Below, piece by piece: positions 49,301 through 60,364 of a stretch of DNA of 64,000 nt. This stretch comes from Cyclospora cayetanensis (lineage: Eukaryota > Apicomplexa > Conoidasida > Eucoccidiorida > Eimeriidae). Within the stretch, counting starts at the first letter, position 1. Every line of letters starts with the position of its first letter. Position numbers and translations under genes: made by a program. The stretch lies in NCBI RefSeq assembly GCF_002999335.1, contig NW_020312414.1, positions 124,001 through 188,000 on the forward strand, written 5' to 3'. A model generated the notes under the pieces. It did not search any database. It was given only the letters and a program-made list of their open reading frames with translations, and was not told the origin of the DNA.

Positions 49301-51052
49301 CGCAGCAGATGAGCGGTAGGACTTGGAAGATGACAAAGGTGCTCCGCCGCCGCAGTCGCAGGACCCTTGAGGATCGGTGGCTCTGTCCACTCATTGAGAG
49401 GCAAACCTTGCGCGTCCGTCAGCAGCCGCAGGCCTAGCTGCAGGTGTACAGACAGCAGAACTGGCAGGAGGCGTTCATGGAACAGCGTGGGAGGAGGCGC
49501 CAGGAGGGCTGCAAGGGCAGTGGCTGAACAGTTTTGCAGATACACTGCACCGGTTTGAGGGCCGGCTTCCCCAGCACGTCCAGCGACAACAGCTGGGTGG
49601 GCGCTAACCTCAATAAGCGAAATGCCGTCCCCTATGCAGTGCTCTGCCCGGATCATGATGCAGTGCCTCGGAGCCCCCCTCAGTCCGACACGGCTTTCAG
49701 CGCCTGCTCGCTCTTCTGGAGTCCGATAATCCTCCGAATTCCAGTCCTCAACGAGCTCCCTCGACTGCTCCTCGTCATCATTCCCCCGCTGCTGTGCCTG
49801 GACGGCCGTATTCTCTATGAGCCAAATCTGCCACCTGGGACGCTCCGGATCGCACGGCTGGCACATTATCCATTCGGTGCACAGGTGGAGCTCCGCAATG
49901 CCGCGAACCCGGAGCCGCCGCACGTGCGCCCCCGGGTGTACAGACACCTCGCGCCACCGAGGGTACAGAAAGCTGACGACGGGAACGCTGCTGCGGCCAC
50001 AGCGCAGAGCACCACACACCCAATCGGCAAAACTCAGAGTCTTCCTGACCCTACGCCCTTCCACGTCTTAGCGGCAAAAGCTCCCATGCCCACCTCTATT
50101 CCCCTCCATTCGCCCCTTCCCTTCTAGTACCACTGACACGCAGCAGAAGCAATCGCCGTTCTAACGCCACGCTATAGCTCCGCTGGCGCTCGAGCTCAGC
50201 AGCAAGAAGAGCAGCCGCAGAAGCCTCTCAGGTGGCCTTAGCCGCATTTCGTAACCGAGGATATCACCACTCGTACAGCGCATAAGCCAAAACTGCGCCA
50301 ACACCAACAGCATCTTGCCTGAATCTATGAAATTTCAGGAGCCGCGTCTCGACGAGCCTTTGCACCGCTTGAGTACTCGGGAGGCTTTGGGCATACAAGC
50401 AGGCGGAGACCACGTGATGCTTCACATTGGATCTCGGAGGAAAGCACCCAACAGCCAAATTCAGTGAAGAAAAACTCATACGACGCGGCAAGCGCCGGCG
50501 GTGTTCGGCCCCCGGCAAAAGGCAGTCCTGCTCTGCCTCAGAGTCCGCCTCATCCGCGGAATCGAAAGATCCCTCATCCCATAGTTCTCCCTCCCGCGTG
50601 GTAGGAGGCGGAAGCCCCAAGGTTGCATGCGCCTCAGAAACCCCAGAAACGTCAGAGCCGCTGCGGTAGCTCTCCGAATTCTCGCTCTCCCGTGCAACAG
50701 AACTGCCTCTGCTGTGACTTTCCGTCCTGCAATGAAGTGCTGCCACGCGGGGACTTGCTGGCTTTGCATTGGGATCCACAGCTGGATACCCAGCAGCGTC
50801 TGTGGAGGTGCCTTTGCATGGCAGCTTGCCTCGCCCGCTGCTGCTGCTGCGGGGGGCCCTCCTTTTCCGCTTGGCAGTCACCTGGGGAGCCGCATTGTGC
50901 TTGAAAACTCTTCCCCAGAACCAAATGCCGTACACAAGAGAGCCAAGCAGAAAGAAGTATACCCACAGAAGCCCCTGCTGTAGGGGGGCCACAAAGGCAG
51001 CCAGAGTTCCCAAGGCACCCGCACCGATCGCGGCACCATGGCCTCGCTTCAT
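46348..51052 (-). CDS. Wax ester synthase / diacylglycerol acyltransferase (WS/DGAT)
   Basis: Bifunctional-type acyltransferase that esterifies acyl-CoA to fatty alcohol or diacylglycerol, making wax esters or triacylglycerol at the ER membrane. Best minus-strand exon model: 51052-50305, 50066-49297, 48981-48822, 48506-48407, 48287-48201, 48026-47902, 47416-47274, 47194-47126, 46731-46633, 46503-46348; phases close to 818 residues. The N-terminus has a hydrophobic segment (LLWVYFFLLGSLVYGIWFW) and a long Ser/Arg-rich insert. The acyltransferase core has PERPRW and the active-site motif EHCIGDG (about 391-397), where the usual HHxxxDG has Glu in place of the first His; the second, catalytic His and the DG are kept. 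The DUF1298-like C-terminal half has ANATLNDVFVAAFTGAM, LRNRFTLTSLTLP, ERLSRV and VSYAGRIFLSFVYD. Exon 7 borders and the exon 1/2 junction are less sure. It is divergent from IWS1. Confidence 0.85.
47616..47655 (-). repeat. CA/TG microsatellite in WS/DGAT intron
   Basis: Plus strand reads ACACACACACACAGAGACACACAC, so the sense strand of the minus-strand gene is TG-rich. It lies between exons 6 and 7 of the WS/DGAT model. Confidence 0.9.
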
Positions 51053-52176
51053 TGTGATGGTTCAAAAAGGCTCTCTCTTGGAGGCTCTGATCCTAGTTCG
51101 GATGCCCTAGAGTCTGCCTGGAGAGCGTGGCGTGTGTGGATCGTCGTTGAAGACGATACCGCTGCGAAGGGGCTAAGGCGGAGGGGTAGAAAATCGGGCA
51201 CCTAGAAGGCCCTTGCGGGAACAGGGGAAGTAAGGGCTACAGAGCGTGTCAGTACGATGTGGATTGGACAGCAAAAATTCTACGGCGCGGTTGCTGCGGC
51301 GGCATCGGCGTCCATGCGCGAATGCTCGGTGGAAAGGCGAAGGGACGACCCCAGCAGTCAGCACTGGGAATGCCACGGCCTCAAATGTGTGAAGAGAGCT
51401 GTCGGCAGACGGTGTTTTGTGCGCTTTGTCGGATGACCCTCCAAGAAACTGCTCGGTGTGGGGTTAGTTGGGACAAGTAGAGGGTGCTGGCTGCTCTAGG
51501 TGGTAGTAATTACTTGAGCAGCCTTCGAGTCTCGGGAACCTCTGGGCAAGAGCCGTCTCATGTGTCCGTCCTTCTACTACAAAAAAGACTAAAGCAAAAG
51601 GGAAATCGCAAAAGAAAGGTAAGACACGAAATGGAAGCCGAGCTGCTTTCCTTCCGAGTTCGCTACGAGTCCAACCGAATGCGTGGGGGCTGGAAGGACG
51701 TGCATGAAGGCGAAGGCGCGTCGGCTGCCCCACCTCCAGGGGAATATCATGCACTCTAATGATAAGTGAAATCAGAATACGGTGAATGTAAGCACAGGAC
51801 AGGCTTCCATGGGTGCTCTCTTCTGATCGACCTCCATTCGCATGCATGGGATCCTCCTCGGCATGCGAGGTGGTATTGCGTTTTCTCTCCTTCCAAAAGC
51901 ATGATAGGGGGATTCTAATCCCAAGAGAGTCCTGGTAATCGCGAAAAAACGGATTCTCAGGGCAGCAGCCGAAACTGCGTCAGCAGCAGTCAGTCGATCA
52001 TCCGGAGAGTCTTCTGAACGGCAGCGAAGATCTGCGTGAGGAAGCGCGCTGCCCGCGGCAGCAGCGGCGGAAATAGGGCCTTGACTCTCTTCTTTCCGCA
52101 GCAGTAATTTTGGCAGCAGCGGGAGCAACGGCAAGAGCACCCCATCAAGCAGCTCACTCTGCAGCCACCAGGCACA
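51053..52176. promoter_or_regulatory. Divergent promoter region of WS/DGAT and IWS1
   Basis: The two start codons are 1.12 kb apart and point away from each other. The only distinct elements noted are two GCATGC palindromes, CGCATGCATG at 51839-51848 and GGCATGCGAGG at 51860-51870, about 790 bases from the WS/DGAT start and about 310 bases from the IWS1 start. This motif class is a known apicomplexan promoter element; joint control of the two genes is inference. Confidence 0.45.
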
Positions 52177-55100
52177 ATGGCGATACCTGAGGCGGGCGGA
52201 CTCTTTGGCGTGGAGGAGGGCGTGAATGATGACAAGATCCATGAGGAGGAGGCGCTGGATTCAAGAGATGAGCGCTTTCGGCTTTCGCAAGAACAGAATG
52301 TCGTGGAGGAGGAGCAGCGACCCCTGCCAGCAGAAGAGGAGTTGTTGCAGCAGCAGCAGCGGCAGCGGCAAGTGGCCGAGGAAGCAGCACCTCACAGTGA
52401 GCTGTCTGCGCGTCGAGAGAAGAAGAAGAAGGACAAGAGCGAGAATAAGCACAAGCACAAGCACAAGCACAAGCATAAGCATAAGCACAGAGAGCAACGC
52501 AAAGGAGGGGGCAGCAACAGCGGCGGAGGAGATGGAGGCGATGCAGAAGATGAAACTCTCGGAGGCTTCATAGAGAGGGATGAAGAAGCCGCCATTCACG
52601 AAGACCCCGACGACATTGTGCCAGTAGAGGGAGGAATAGAAAGTGATGTGCGTTTTTTCGCGACTGCGTATCCTGCCGACCAGTCTTCGGCTTCCCAATC
52701 GCACTTTACTCTTTGTGACTGTCTGTTTCCCCCCTAGGAAGGAAGGGCTGCAGAATCGAACGCGTCGCTCCTTGTAACCTGCTGAGCACTACGGTCGATG
52801 AGGTTTGCAGCCGGTGTCGCATGGGGAAGCCTTGCCATGTGTGCTTTTTGCAATCAGCGGGAGGTTGACTGGACAGATCCAGCCCCTTCAGCCGACCCAA
52901 CAAGCTTCGAAGGAGCGCTTGATCGTCTGAGACAGAGGCGCAAAAGGCGGCCCAAGCCTCTGGACTCGGATCTCCAGCTCTTTTGCAACCAAATGCTGCA
53001 AAAAATGTCTGAGGCCTCGCAGCAAGGTAAACAGGAAGGCCGCAAAAAAGCTGCATGCGTATATATAAATATATATGTGCGGCGGGTGTGTGGGGCTTTT
53101 GCACAACTTCCGAGTGGCCGCTGCGCATGTACTTGCCCGGAGTCACGGCTTTCGCCTGTACAGGCAGCTCTGGACGGGAGAAGGCGTGCGTCTCTCCATG
53201 GGTGCATGCCTCCCTCTGTGGACTTGCTCCGTGGAAGCCTCTTCCCGTTTGTGTTTCGTTTCTGACGCTGCACAGACGAGCGAAGTCTTGAGGCAGGAGA
53301 GCCGGCTACTGCCAAATTGCAGATGCTGGACTCGGTGTGCACAGAGCTCGTCAAGGTAAAATCGCTGAAGCGTGCTAGAGCGTTCTGGGGAAGGCCGCTC
53401 TGCGGCTGCCACATGGGTAGAGGGGGTCACTTCTGCATGCACGAGGGGAGAAGAGGCAAGGGTAGGGTTTGCTCGAACTTGCACTGGGGTGTAGTTGGAC
53501 GGAGGGGGAGCAGGCAGCAGCGGCTGCCAACCCCAAGGCCTATGCCCCTAGCAACAGATGCAGCAGTAGCCGATGATGCTGCTGCTGCTGCTGCTGTTTG
53601 TGAGGCTTCCTGTACTCAGCCAAAGTGGAGGCACTGGTTCGTTTCCGAAGGATGTTGTCAGGTGAGCGCGGTCTTGCCCTTCGTGTTCTTAACACTGCTC
53701 CCGTGCGGTTACCCCTGCCTTTTCCTTCCCCCATACCACCAGAGCAGTGCCCTCTGCGCAAGCTGGCTTGCTGCTGCGGCTTCTCATGGCCCTTCACATC
53801 CCAGGAGTTCTCCACGAGGCTCGCCTGGGGTGCCCCTTTGTCTCCTGCTTTTCCGCGTGCACACCTGTGTTTTCTGTGGCGGGAGGGGGGTGAGAGAGGC
53901 CTCTTCAGAGCTTTCACAGCGCACCTGCTCTTCTACCCTCTGACTTCGCATCTCTTCCTAGGCATATCGCGTGTCATCATCACCTCCGCCCCTACACATG
54001 TGTGTGTCTGCGTCTGCACCTGTGATGTGGGGAACACGTGTCCTTTTGTTCCGGCTCGCTTGCCTCGATGCCATAAATGCCTTTCTGCGAAGCTCGCCAG
54101 TGCGCCGCTCAATTCGTCCATTCATAAGTTGGAGCCTTCGTGTTTGCTCGCCTTTTACAGGTGCTCGCAGGCTGGCTGGCTCCCTTCAGGGATGACACAC
54201 TCCCCAACTTCTCCCTGCGGAGGCGTCTGCTAGAAGTCTTGGGGCACTTGCCAATCACAGCTCAGGATCTTGCAAGCAACGATCTTGGCAAAGTACTGGT
54301 CCTTTTGTGGCAGCACGATGGTCAGGCAGATCCACACGGTTGCCTCCTTCCTCAAGCGCTCACGCCTTGTGCAAAGGAGCAGGCCTCCCAGCCTTCTCAA
54401 CATCTGCAGACGTCTTCCAAAAAAGGCTTTGCGGCGGGTGCATGTAGCTCTTTATGTATATGTGTCTATATATGTGTATATGTGTGTATACGTGTATATA
54501 GGTGTCTATAGGTGTCTATAGGTGTGTATATGCGTGTGTACGTGTGTATATATGTATATGTGTCTATATGTGTCCATATATGTGTATATCTGTCTATATG
54601 TGTCTATATATGTATATATGTGTCTATGCGTGTCTATGTGTGTATATGTGTATATGCGTGTCTATGTGTGTATATGCGTGTGTATGTGTATATATGTATA
54701 TGTGTGTCCATGTGTGTATATGCGTGTGTATGTGTATACATGTATATGTGTGTATGGGCGTTGGCTGTGCTACAGATGAGACGGAATCCAACCGACAACT
54801 TATTAGGGGCCTTATCCAGAAATGGATGCGACCGGTCTTAGGGCTTGGCTCGAGGTGTGCAAGCAGCTGTAGCCTTCTTCCTGCTGCTGGCCTCCCTCCT
54901 GCCCTTGAACGCACTGCTATTTCTCTTTTTTTGCTTCTTGCGCCTCTTTGCTGTTGCCTCTGTCATACACAGCCATCGGCAGCTCTTGTTTGAGCGGGAG
55001 AGGGCCTTCGAGGCGAACGACTCGGATTTGCAGCAGAAGCTCGTAAAGGTGGGCAACAAGCACCCCAGAAAGACATACTCTCATTGCGGAGGGGGGGAGA

Positions 55101-56642
55101 ATGCGGCTTTACTGTGGGGGATTTTCTTGGGCGTCTTCTTTGACACGACGAGGGCCTTACCCGAGGCTCCATTAAGTGCGCTTTTGCGAAGTGTCCTTGT
55201 ATCCACTAGCCTCGCCTAGCCCCCATTGCCTCGTGTTCTACCTGCTACCGCTGCTTGCTACTGCCGCCTCAGCCGGCTCGACGCGGCTCTTCTGAAAGGC
55301 ACTCATAGTCCCTCTGCACTGTGCTGTCTTGTGGCTGTTTGTGGGGCTTTTGCGTTCCCGCTTTAAAAATCTGTCTATTGAGCGCATGTCGTACGTGAAA
55401 TCGGTATATCGATGTGTGTGTGTGTGAACATCGTTCGGAAACAACGGGGTTGTTTCTGCTGACAAGATTGTTTCTGTGCTCTATAAGCTATATTTTCATA
55501 TATATGCGTACATGTAGGCGTGTATACGAAGCGGGGTCTGTGCGTGGGGTGCCTTATTTAACTGCGCGTTTTTGTTATTGCCTGTGATGCAGGCGGCCCA
55601 GGCGGCTCGGCAGTTGTCAGAAAAGGCAGAAGGTATTCGTCTGCGTGTCTTCGCACCTGACCGACCTGCTTTCCCTCTAACGCCTTCTCTGTGCCTTGTA
55701 TTGAGCTCTCTCTGCAGCCTTGGTTTGTATATATATATATATATATATATCCGTGTATGCATGCGTCTAGTTTCTCTCTTGGCGTATACGCATGCAAGCG
55801 CAAAAGACATGGATGGTGTGACCTCATCCGATAAGTCCATAGTCTTTCGTATTCCCTGTTCTGGGGGCCCCTTTTCAGGGCCTCTCTGGGGGTTTCCTGT
55901 CGGCAGCAGCAGCACCTCGCAGTCGCTTTACTTATAAATGCCTGTTTTCAGCGGAAAGAGCGACTGAGCAAACGGCAGAGAAGAGGCGGCGCACAGCCAG
56001 AGTGCCTGTAAATAGAGGTCACAACTTTATTGTAAGCGCATGGGAGGCTCTCTGACTTCCTGGACATAGGTTGAAGAAGCGGAATTTCCTCGAAAATAAA
56101 TACACACCAACTGTGTCGATGCTTTTCTCCTGTTGGCCATCCTTTCCGGTGTAGCTGGTGCTTCAGCTGCTGCCGTTGCTGGTGCTGCGCCGTAATGGCG
56201 TCTTGCGGGCACGCATAAGCCAGACTGTTGCTATGAATTGCTGACTGCGCTGACTGCGTCTTCGTCGATTTGCAGATTCAGCCGAGATCTCAGGTCGAAT
56301 TCAACGAGGAGGAAGGCAAGCAGCAACAGGTTTCTCAGGTAGGTACACACTTCTGCGTTTCGTTGCTGTTGCTTCTGGCACAGCTTCTTCGGTACAAGCA
56401 ACTGTTCGGGCCAGACTAGGAGCAGCCACAGGAGCGACGGGGGGAGCAGTACCACATTATGTGCGCTTCCTCATGTGCAAGGACGGCGATTGTCGGTGCT
56501 TTCTAATGAATAGCCCTATTGGTGCCGACGCTCCTGCTCCTGTGTGCCGCAGCAACTCAACAGATCTCTGCGGATCGCTTCTCGGGCTCCCCGCCGTCCT
56601 ACAAAAGCAGCAAAGGTTTCAATCGAAGGGCGGGATTTGTAG
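52177..56642 (+). CDS. IWS1: Transcription elongation factor IWS1 / Spn1
   Basis: Nuclear factor that binds Spt6 and RNA polymerase II through a TFIIS N-terminal-type helical domain and supports elongation and mRNA export. Exons: 52177-52647, 52858-53026, 53276-53355, 54161-54320, 54776-54854, 54973-55048, 55593-55632, 55952-56031, 56276-56338, 56553-56642; every phase closes, giving 435 residues. The N-terminal part (1-157) is acidic and charged, with a QQQQRQRQ run and seven Lys-His pairs in a row. The conserved core reads LDRLRQRRKRRPKPLDSDLQ, then LAGWLAPFRDDTLPNFSLRR, LGHLPITAQDLASNDLGKVL and LIQKWMRPVLGL. The C-terminus has ARVPVNRGHNFI and ends with the family signature KVSIEGRDL. Length is short for the family because the variable N-terminus is reduced. 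Start 52177 is the first ATG of the frame. Confidence 0.93.
52447..52494 (+). repeat. AAGCAC hexamer repeat coding Lys-His in IWS1
   Basis: Imperfect AAGCAC/AAGCAT tandem hexamers in the first exon of IWS1 encode alternating Lys and His. It lies in the disordered N-terminal part, outside the conserved core. Confidence 0.9.
54455..54758 (+). repeat. 300-base TATGTG microsatellite in IWS1 intron
   Basis: A long array of TATATGTGTG/TGTCTATG units fills most of IWS1 intron 4 (54321-54775) and ends 17 bases before the exon acceptor. Open frames of VYMCVCIY-type residues across it are artefacts. Confidence 0.95.
55724..55752 (+). repeat. TA dinucleotide repeat in IWS1 intron
   Basis: About twelve TA units inside the IWS1 intron between exons 7 and 8. 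Confidence 0.9.
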
Positions 56643-59600
56643 GAATAGCCAGCTGCAGTTCAAATACATTTTTATGTTGCTGCAGTTTCTGCGGTGGCTG
56701 CGGCTGTCGCTGCTGCAAGACTGTGGTGCTTACGGGAACTACAGCACGTGGTCGCCCCTGGCGTGCTGGAGGCTCAACACCTCTGGAAGCACTTGGCTGC
56801 TTTTGTTGCGACTGCTTTGGTGCTGCTGCGTCTGCTGCTGCATTGAGTCATTTCGTGAACTTGTTTTGCCTGAGGCTATTTCCTCGTATAGCTCTTGCTG
56901 GTACGAAATTGTCGCCGTGGGTAGCAAGCAAGATGAGGAGGCCTTCAATAACTCGGAGCTCCCAAGGCTCCACGATAACTCCTGCCGTAGTTTGAACGTC
57001 AGGCTTCCGACAAGCTGTCGTATCTACGCGTGTGGCCTTTACCGAGGAAACGGCGGGGGCAGCAGGCGCTGCACTATTTGTTATTTCGAGGCAGTTACAT
57101 GCTTTAGTTAGGCCATCGGGCTGGTTTAGGGGACTGGCAGATGCAAGGGGTTTCAATTGCAGGGGCCGCTCAAGATATACGAACACATACTTATGCATCT
57201 TCTTCGCGAATCTTATCGCTTCTGTCTCAGCTCGTTATATGCATTCATGTATTGAGCGAACAAGGAGCAGCTCTTGGGGGAAAGCCCTAGGGGATGGGGA
57301 AAAGGCAAGACGTCGAGGAAATTCTTTTATTGTTGCGACAATCCATGGAGCTACGTCTTCTTGATGTGCTTTCTTTCGCCCCGCGTCTGTTGTACAGTAC
57401 GACATACCACAGAAGTGGTCAATTGTTTTACTCACAGCCTTCTGTACAGGCATTCGTATTCACGTCATAGAAACTCCATGTGCATGCAGGCCGCTCTGTT
57501 TACAAACAGCACGTGCTTGGATATACACAGGTGAACAGTGGAGTGATGCTGACGTCCCCATTAGCCCACAAAGTCGCACTTACCTCCTATTTTTTCCTTT
57601 GTGCCTGTTGACCCTGTCCGCTGGTACGCATATAACACTACGCCTTCTTGTACCCAGCTAGTAGTACACTGCAATCAACAACATCTAGGAACAGAAAAAC
57701 CAGTTGGAGGGCTTTTCTTGGGGCCACACCAACAGAGTATATATACTTATCCCCAGTAGCAAGGAGACAGTAATGCGTTTGGACTGCCTGTCCACCAAAG
57801 AAAACAGTATAGACTCTGGTTTGAAAAAGCAACTAGCGTTGCCGAATTGAACGTGAGAGAAATGGCCTCCAGGTAATGCCTTGCAGATTTATTTTACAGT
57901 GAGACTCTGTCATGGGGTGATAAAGTCTCCTAATGCCTGCAATACATGTATCCCTACAACAACAAATAAGATGCGCAAAGATGTTTTTAACTACATTCAT
58001 TTCACGTAATAAAGAACTGGTAGTGAATTGACACTGGCATTTCTGTCCCTGGATCTTATTTATTGCAGCGTGCTACTCGCTCAGCAGAAGATGTAGCAAC
58101 AGTGTGTGTATGTGTGTGGGTGTGTGGTGTATGCGTATCAGAGGCTGTGCAGCTACTTGTGAATGTTCGTAGTGTTTAGAAGATTCAGCTGCGTGCACCC
58201 TAGCTACCTCTTCTTCTTGTGTATAGGGAGGTGCAACAGATGCAGCGAAAAGAAGGGAATTTTTCTGAACAGCACTCAATCACTTTTTACTATTTGTATG
58301 GATGAGTCTGGAGCTAAGTGTTTTCCTATGGGAATAACACAGATGGGGCATTTTACCTACCGCGTAGCAGTCCTCAGTGATGCCGTGGTTTAGGTCACAA
58401 GATTAATTGTGGCCTCTGCCTAACAATCCACATTTCCGCCCAAAAGGCGATGTTAGTTATAGTTACATTATTCGTCGAAGGTTCATCTCGATGCACTGTG
58501 TATGCAGCAATACACCCGCTGTCTTTTCTGTTGCGTAGGGTGGAAGTAATTGATGTCTGCAAGGGAATAGATGGAAAGGGCACCCACACGATGGATATAC
58601 TACGTTTGCCTAAGCATTCTATCTAGCTGCGTGCGCAGATGCCCTTAGTAGAATGCGATTTTCCATGCCCATAGCGGAAGGCGTCCTTCGGACAGGGGCT
58701 CTTCACTGCCCCGCCCTCTCTATCAGTTCCCTATCTCTTTATGCAACCCACGCCTTCTTCTCGTGCTGAAACACAAATCCAAGCCGTAACGAAACCGTCA
58801 AGCTTGCGTGAAAAAGAGATCTACCCCTTTCTTGAAAATACCGCCCATCGCTGCGTTCCTCCCGGCTGGGCCGCCCCACGCATTAAACAGATAGTGTTTC
58901 TGCCACTCCAGACAGTCCCAGGAGCTTCTGCTAAAAAAGCCAGAGAAGGCTGCCCTGGTATTCCCACTGAGAACCCCTGACACCGTGTGCACCTAACTAG
59001 GGCTATTTGCGGCCTATCTGCGAACGGCTTCGCCATTGGTCCTGTACCTGGAGGGGCATGCAGCCCGCACTCTTTATTAGATCCCCTCGGAGAAATAGCA
59101 TACAATGGCTGGGAGAGGGCGGAGATCTGGAATCAAGCGTGCTCGGAGGGCTTGTTGCCGGTGGTCTGTTTGGTAAGTACCGTTGCGGTGCGAGGCGTAT
59201 TCTTGGCGGTGTGCGCCACTTTAAACGCCTGATGACCCTAATTAAAAGGCATTTTTGCGAGCAAAGCGCCATATGTGGGCATTTTTTGTTTTTAGGAAGT
59301 GTTGAGCACGGCGAGCGAAGTCAGCCAGTGGCCCTGCCACGCATGCGGCATGAGAGGCTGCTCGTAAGCAACGACCAAAACGCTGCTTTCGGCGGTGTCT
59401 TGGCTTTTCGCTTGGGCCCATTTCCTACTTGAATCAACTTGAATGTCTTCCGAACTTTCTAATGGTCCGTATTAGCAGCATTACGGCGAGAAGGTCACCG
59501 GGGTCACTACAGCGCAGGGGCGGGCGAAGCACCGGAAATAGAAGTTACCCCCCGTGGGACTTAGGCACTATGCCTGTCGGACTCTTTGTACTGGACTGTG

Positions 59601-60253
59601 ATCGATTTAGAGTCGTCTGCTGCTGGCAGTTGTACATGCTGCTGCTGCTGCTCCAGGCACCCTCCCAGCGCCTATTTACAATTGCCCCAAGGTCTTTTAC
59701 CGCCTTAGCCGACCGAGCAAGATCGTTTCATAGAAGGCACACCGGCTACTTGCGCGCTGCGTAGGAGATCCCTTTGCAGTGTGGCCCCTTGGCGGGTGGA
59801 GTAAAGGCTGGTGCTCTTTGAGCACGGGGTGAGCTGCCGGGAAGCCGCGCACCAACAAGGCTCACTCTCTCCTTCGAACCGTGAGGCAGTGGACTCATTG
59901 CTCCACATTCAGAGGCCTTGCAGCAGCAGCCATTTCGACACCCAACCAACAGTCTTACAGGCCCCTCAAGACTCTTACAGGGGCTGAAAGACCTTCACAC
60001 ACAACGCGTTTGACGCTTTCGGCGCGCCTTCGAACGCGACATGCACATGCTTTCAGCAGCACCTGTTCCTGCTGCCGCCGCTGCTGCTGGTACTGCACTG
60101 CTCCTTTTTGCCCTCTTGCGGCCCCTGCTGCTCTGGCTGCAAGTTTCCTGCTTTGACTTGGGCCTAAACGAGACACCCCAATGCGGCTGTCGGGGATGCA
60201 TTGACTGACTCACTACAAAACGACACAGCTAAATATCGCTTGCGGCAACCCCG
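56643..60253. other. 3.6-kb region between IWS1 and the Q-rich gene
   Basis: The first few hundred bases are IWS1 3' flank. A plus frame at 56461-57111 overlaps the last IWS1 exon in another frame and is Cys-rich without a motif. A more GC-rich segment at 58741-59432 is open on both strands (plus 58741-58980 and 58987-59232; minus 58821-59105) and has a strong donor, TTTG|GTAAGTACC, near 59173, but no family was recognised. A member of the possible dispersed repeat lies near 57634-57705. The last 250 bases precede the Q-rich gene. Confidence 0.3.
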
Positions 60254-60323
60254 ATGGAGCAAATCGTCGATGGGGGGTTTTCAGCTAGTTGGCGGCAAGG
60301 GGCAGGGGGAACAGGGTTCCAAA

Positions 60324-60364
<41 letters not shown>

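Noticed and set aside
54502..54993. Frames made of VYMCVCIY repeats
   Set aside because: Translation of the TATGTG microsatellite inside an IWS1 intron.
56461..57111. Plus-strand frame of 216 codons, Cys-rich
   Set aside because: Overlaps the last IWS1 exon in a different frame; has no start context, no splice links and unusual Cys and Trp content.
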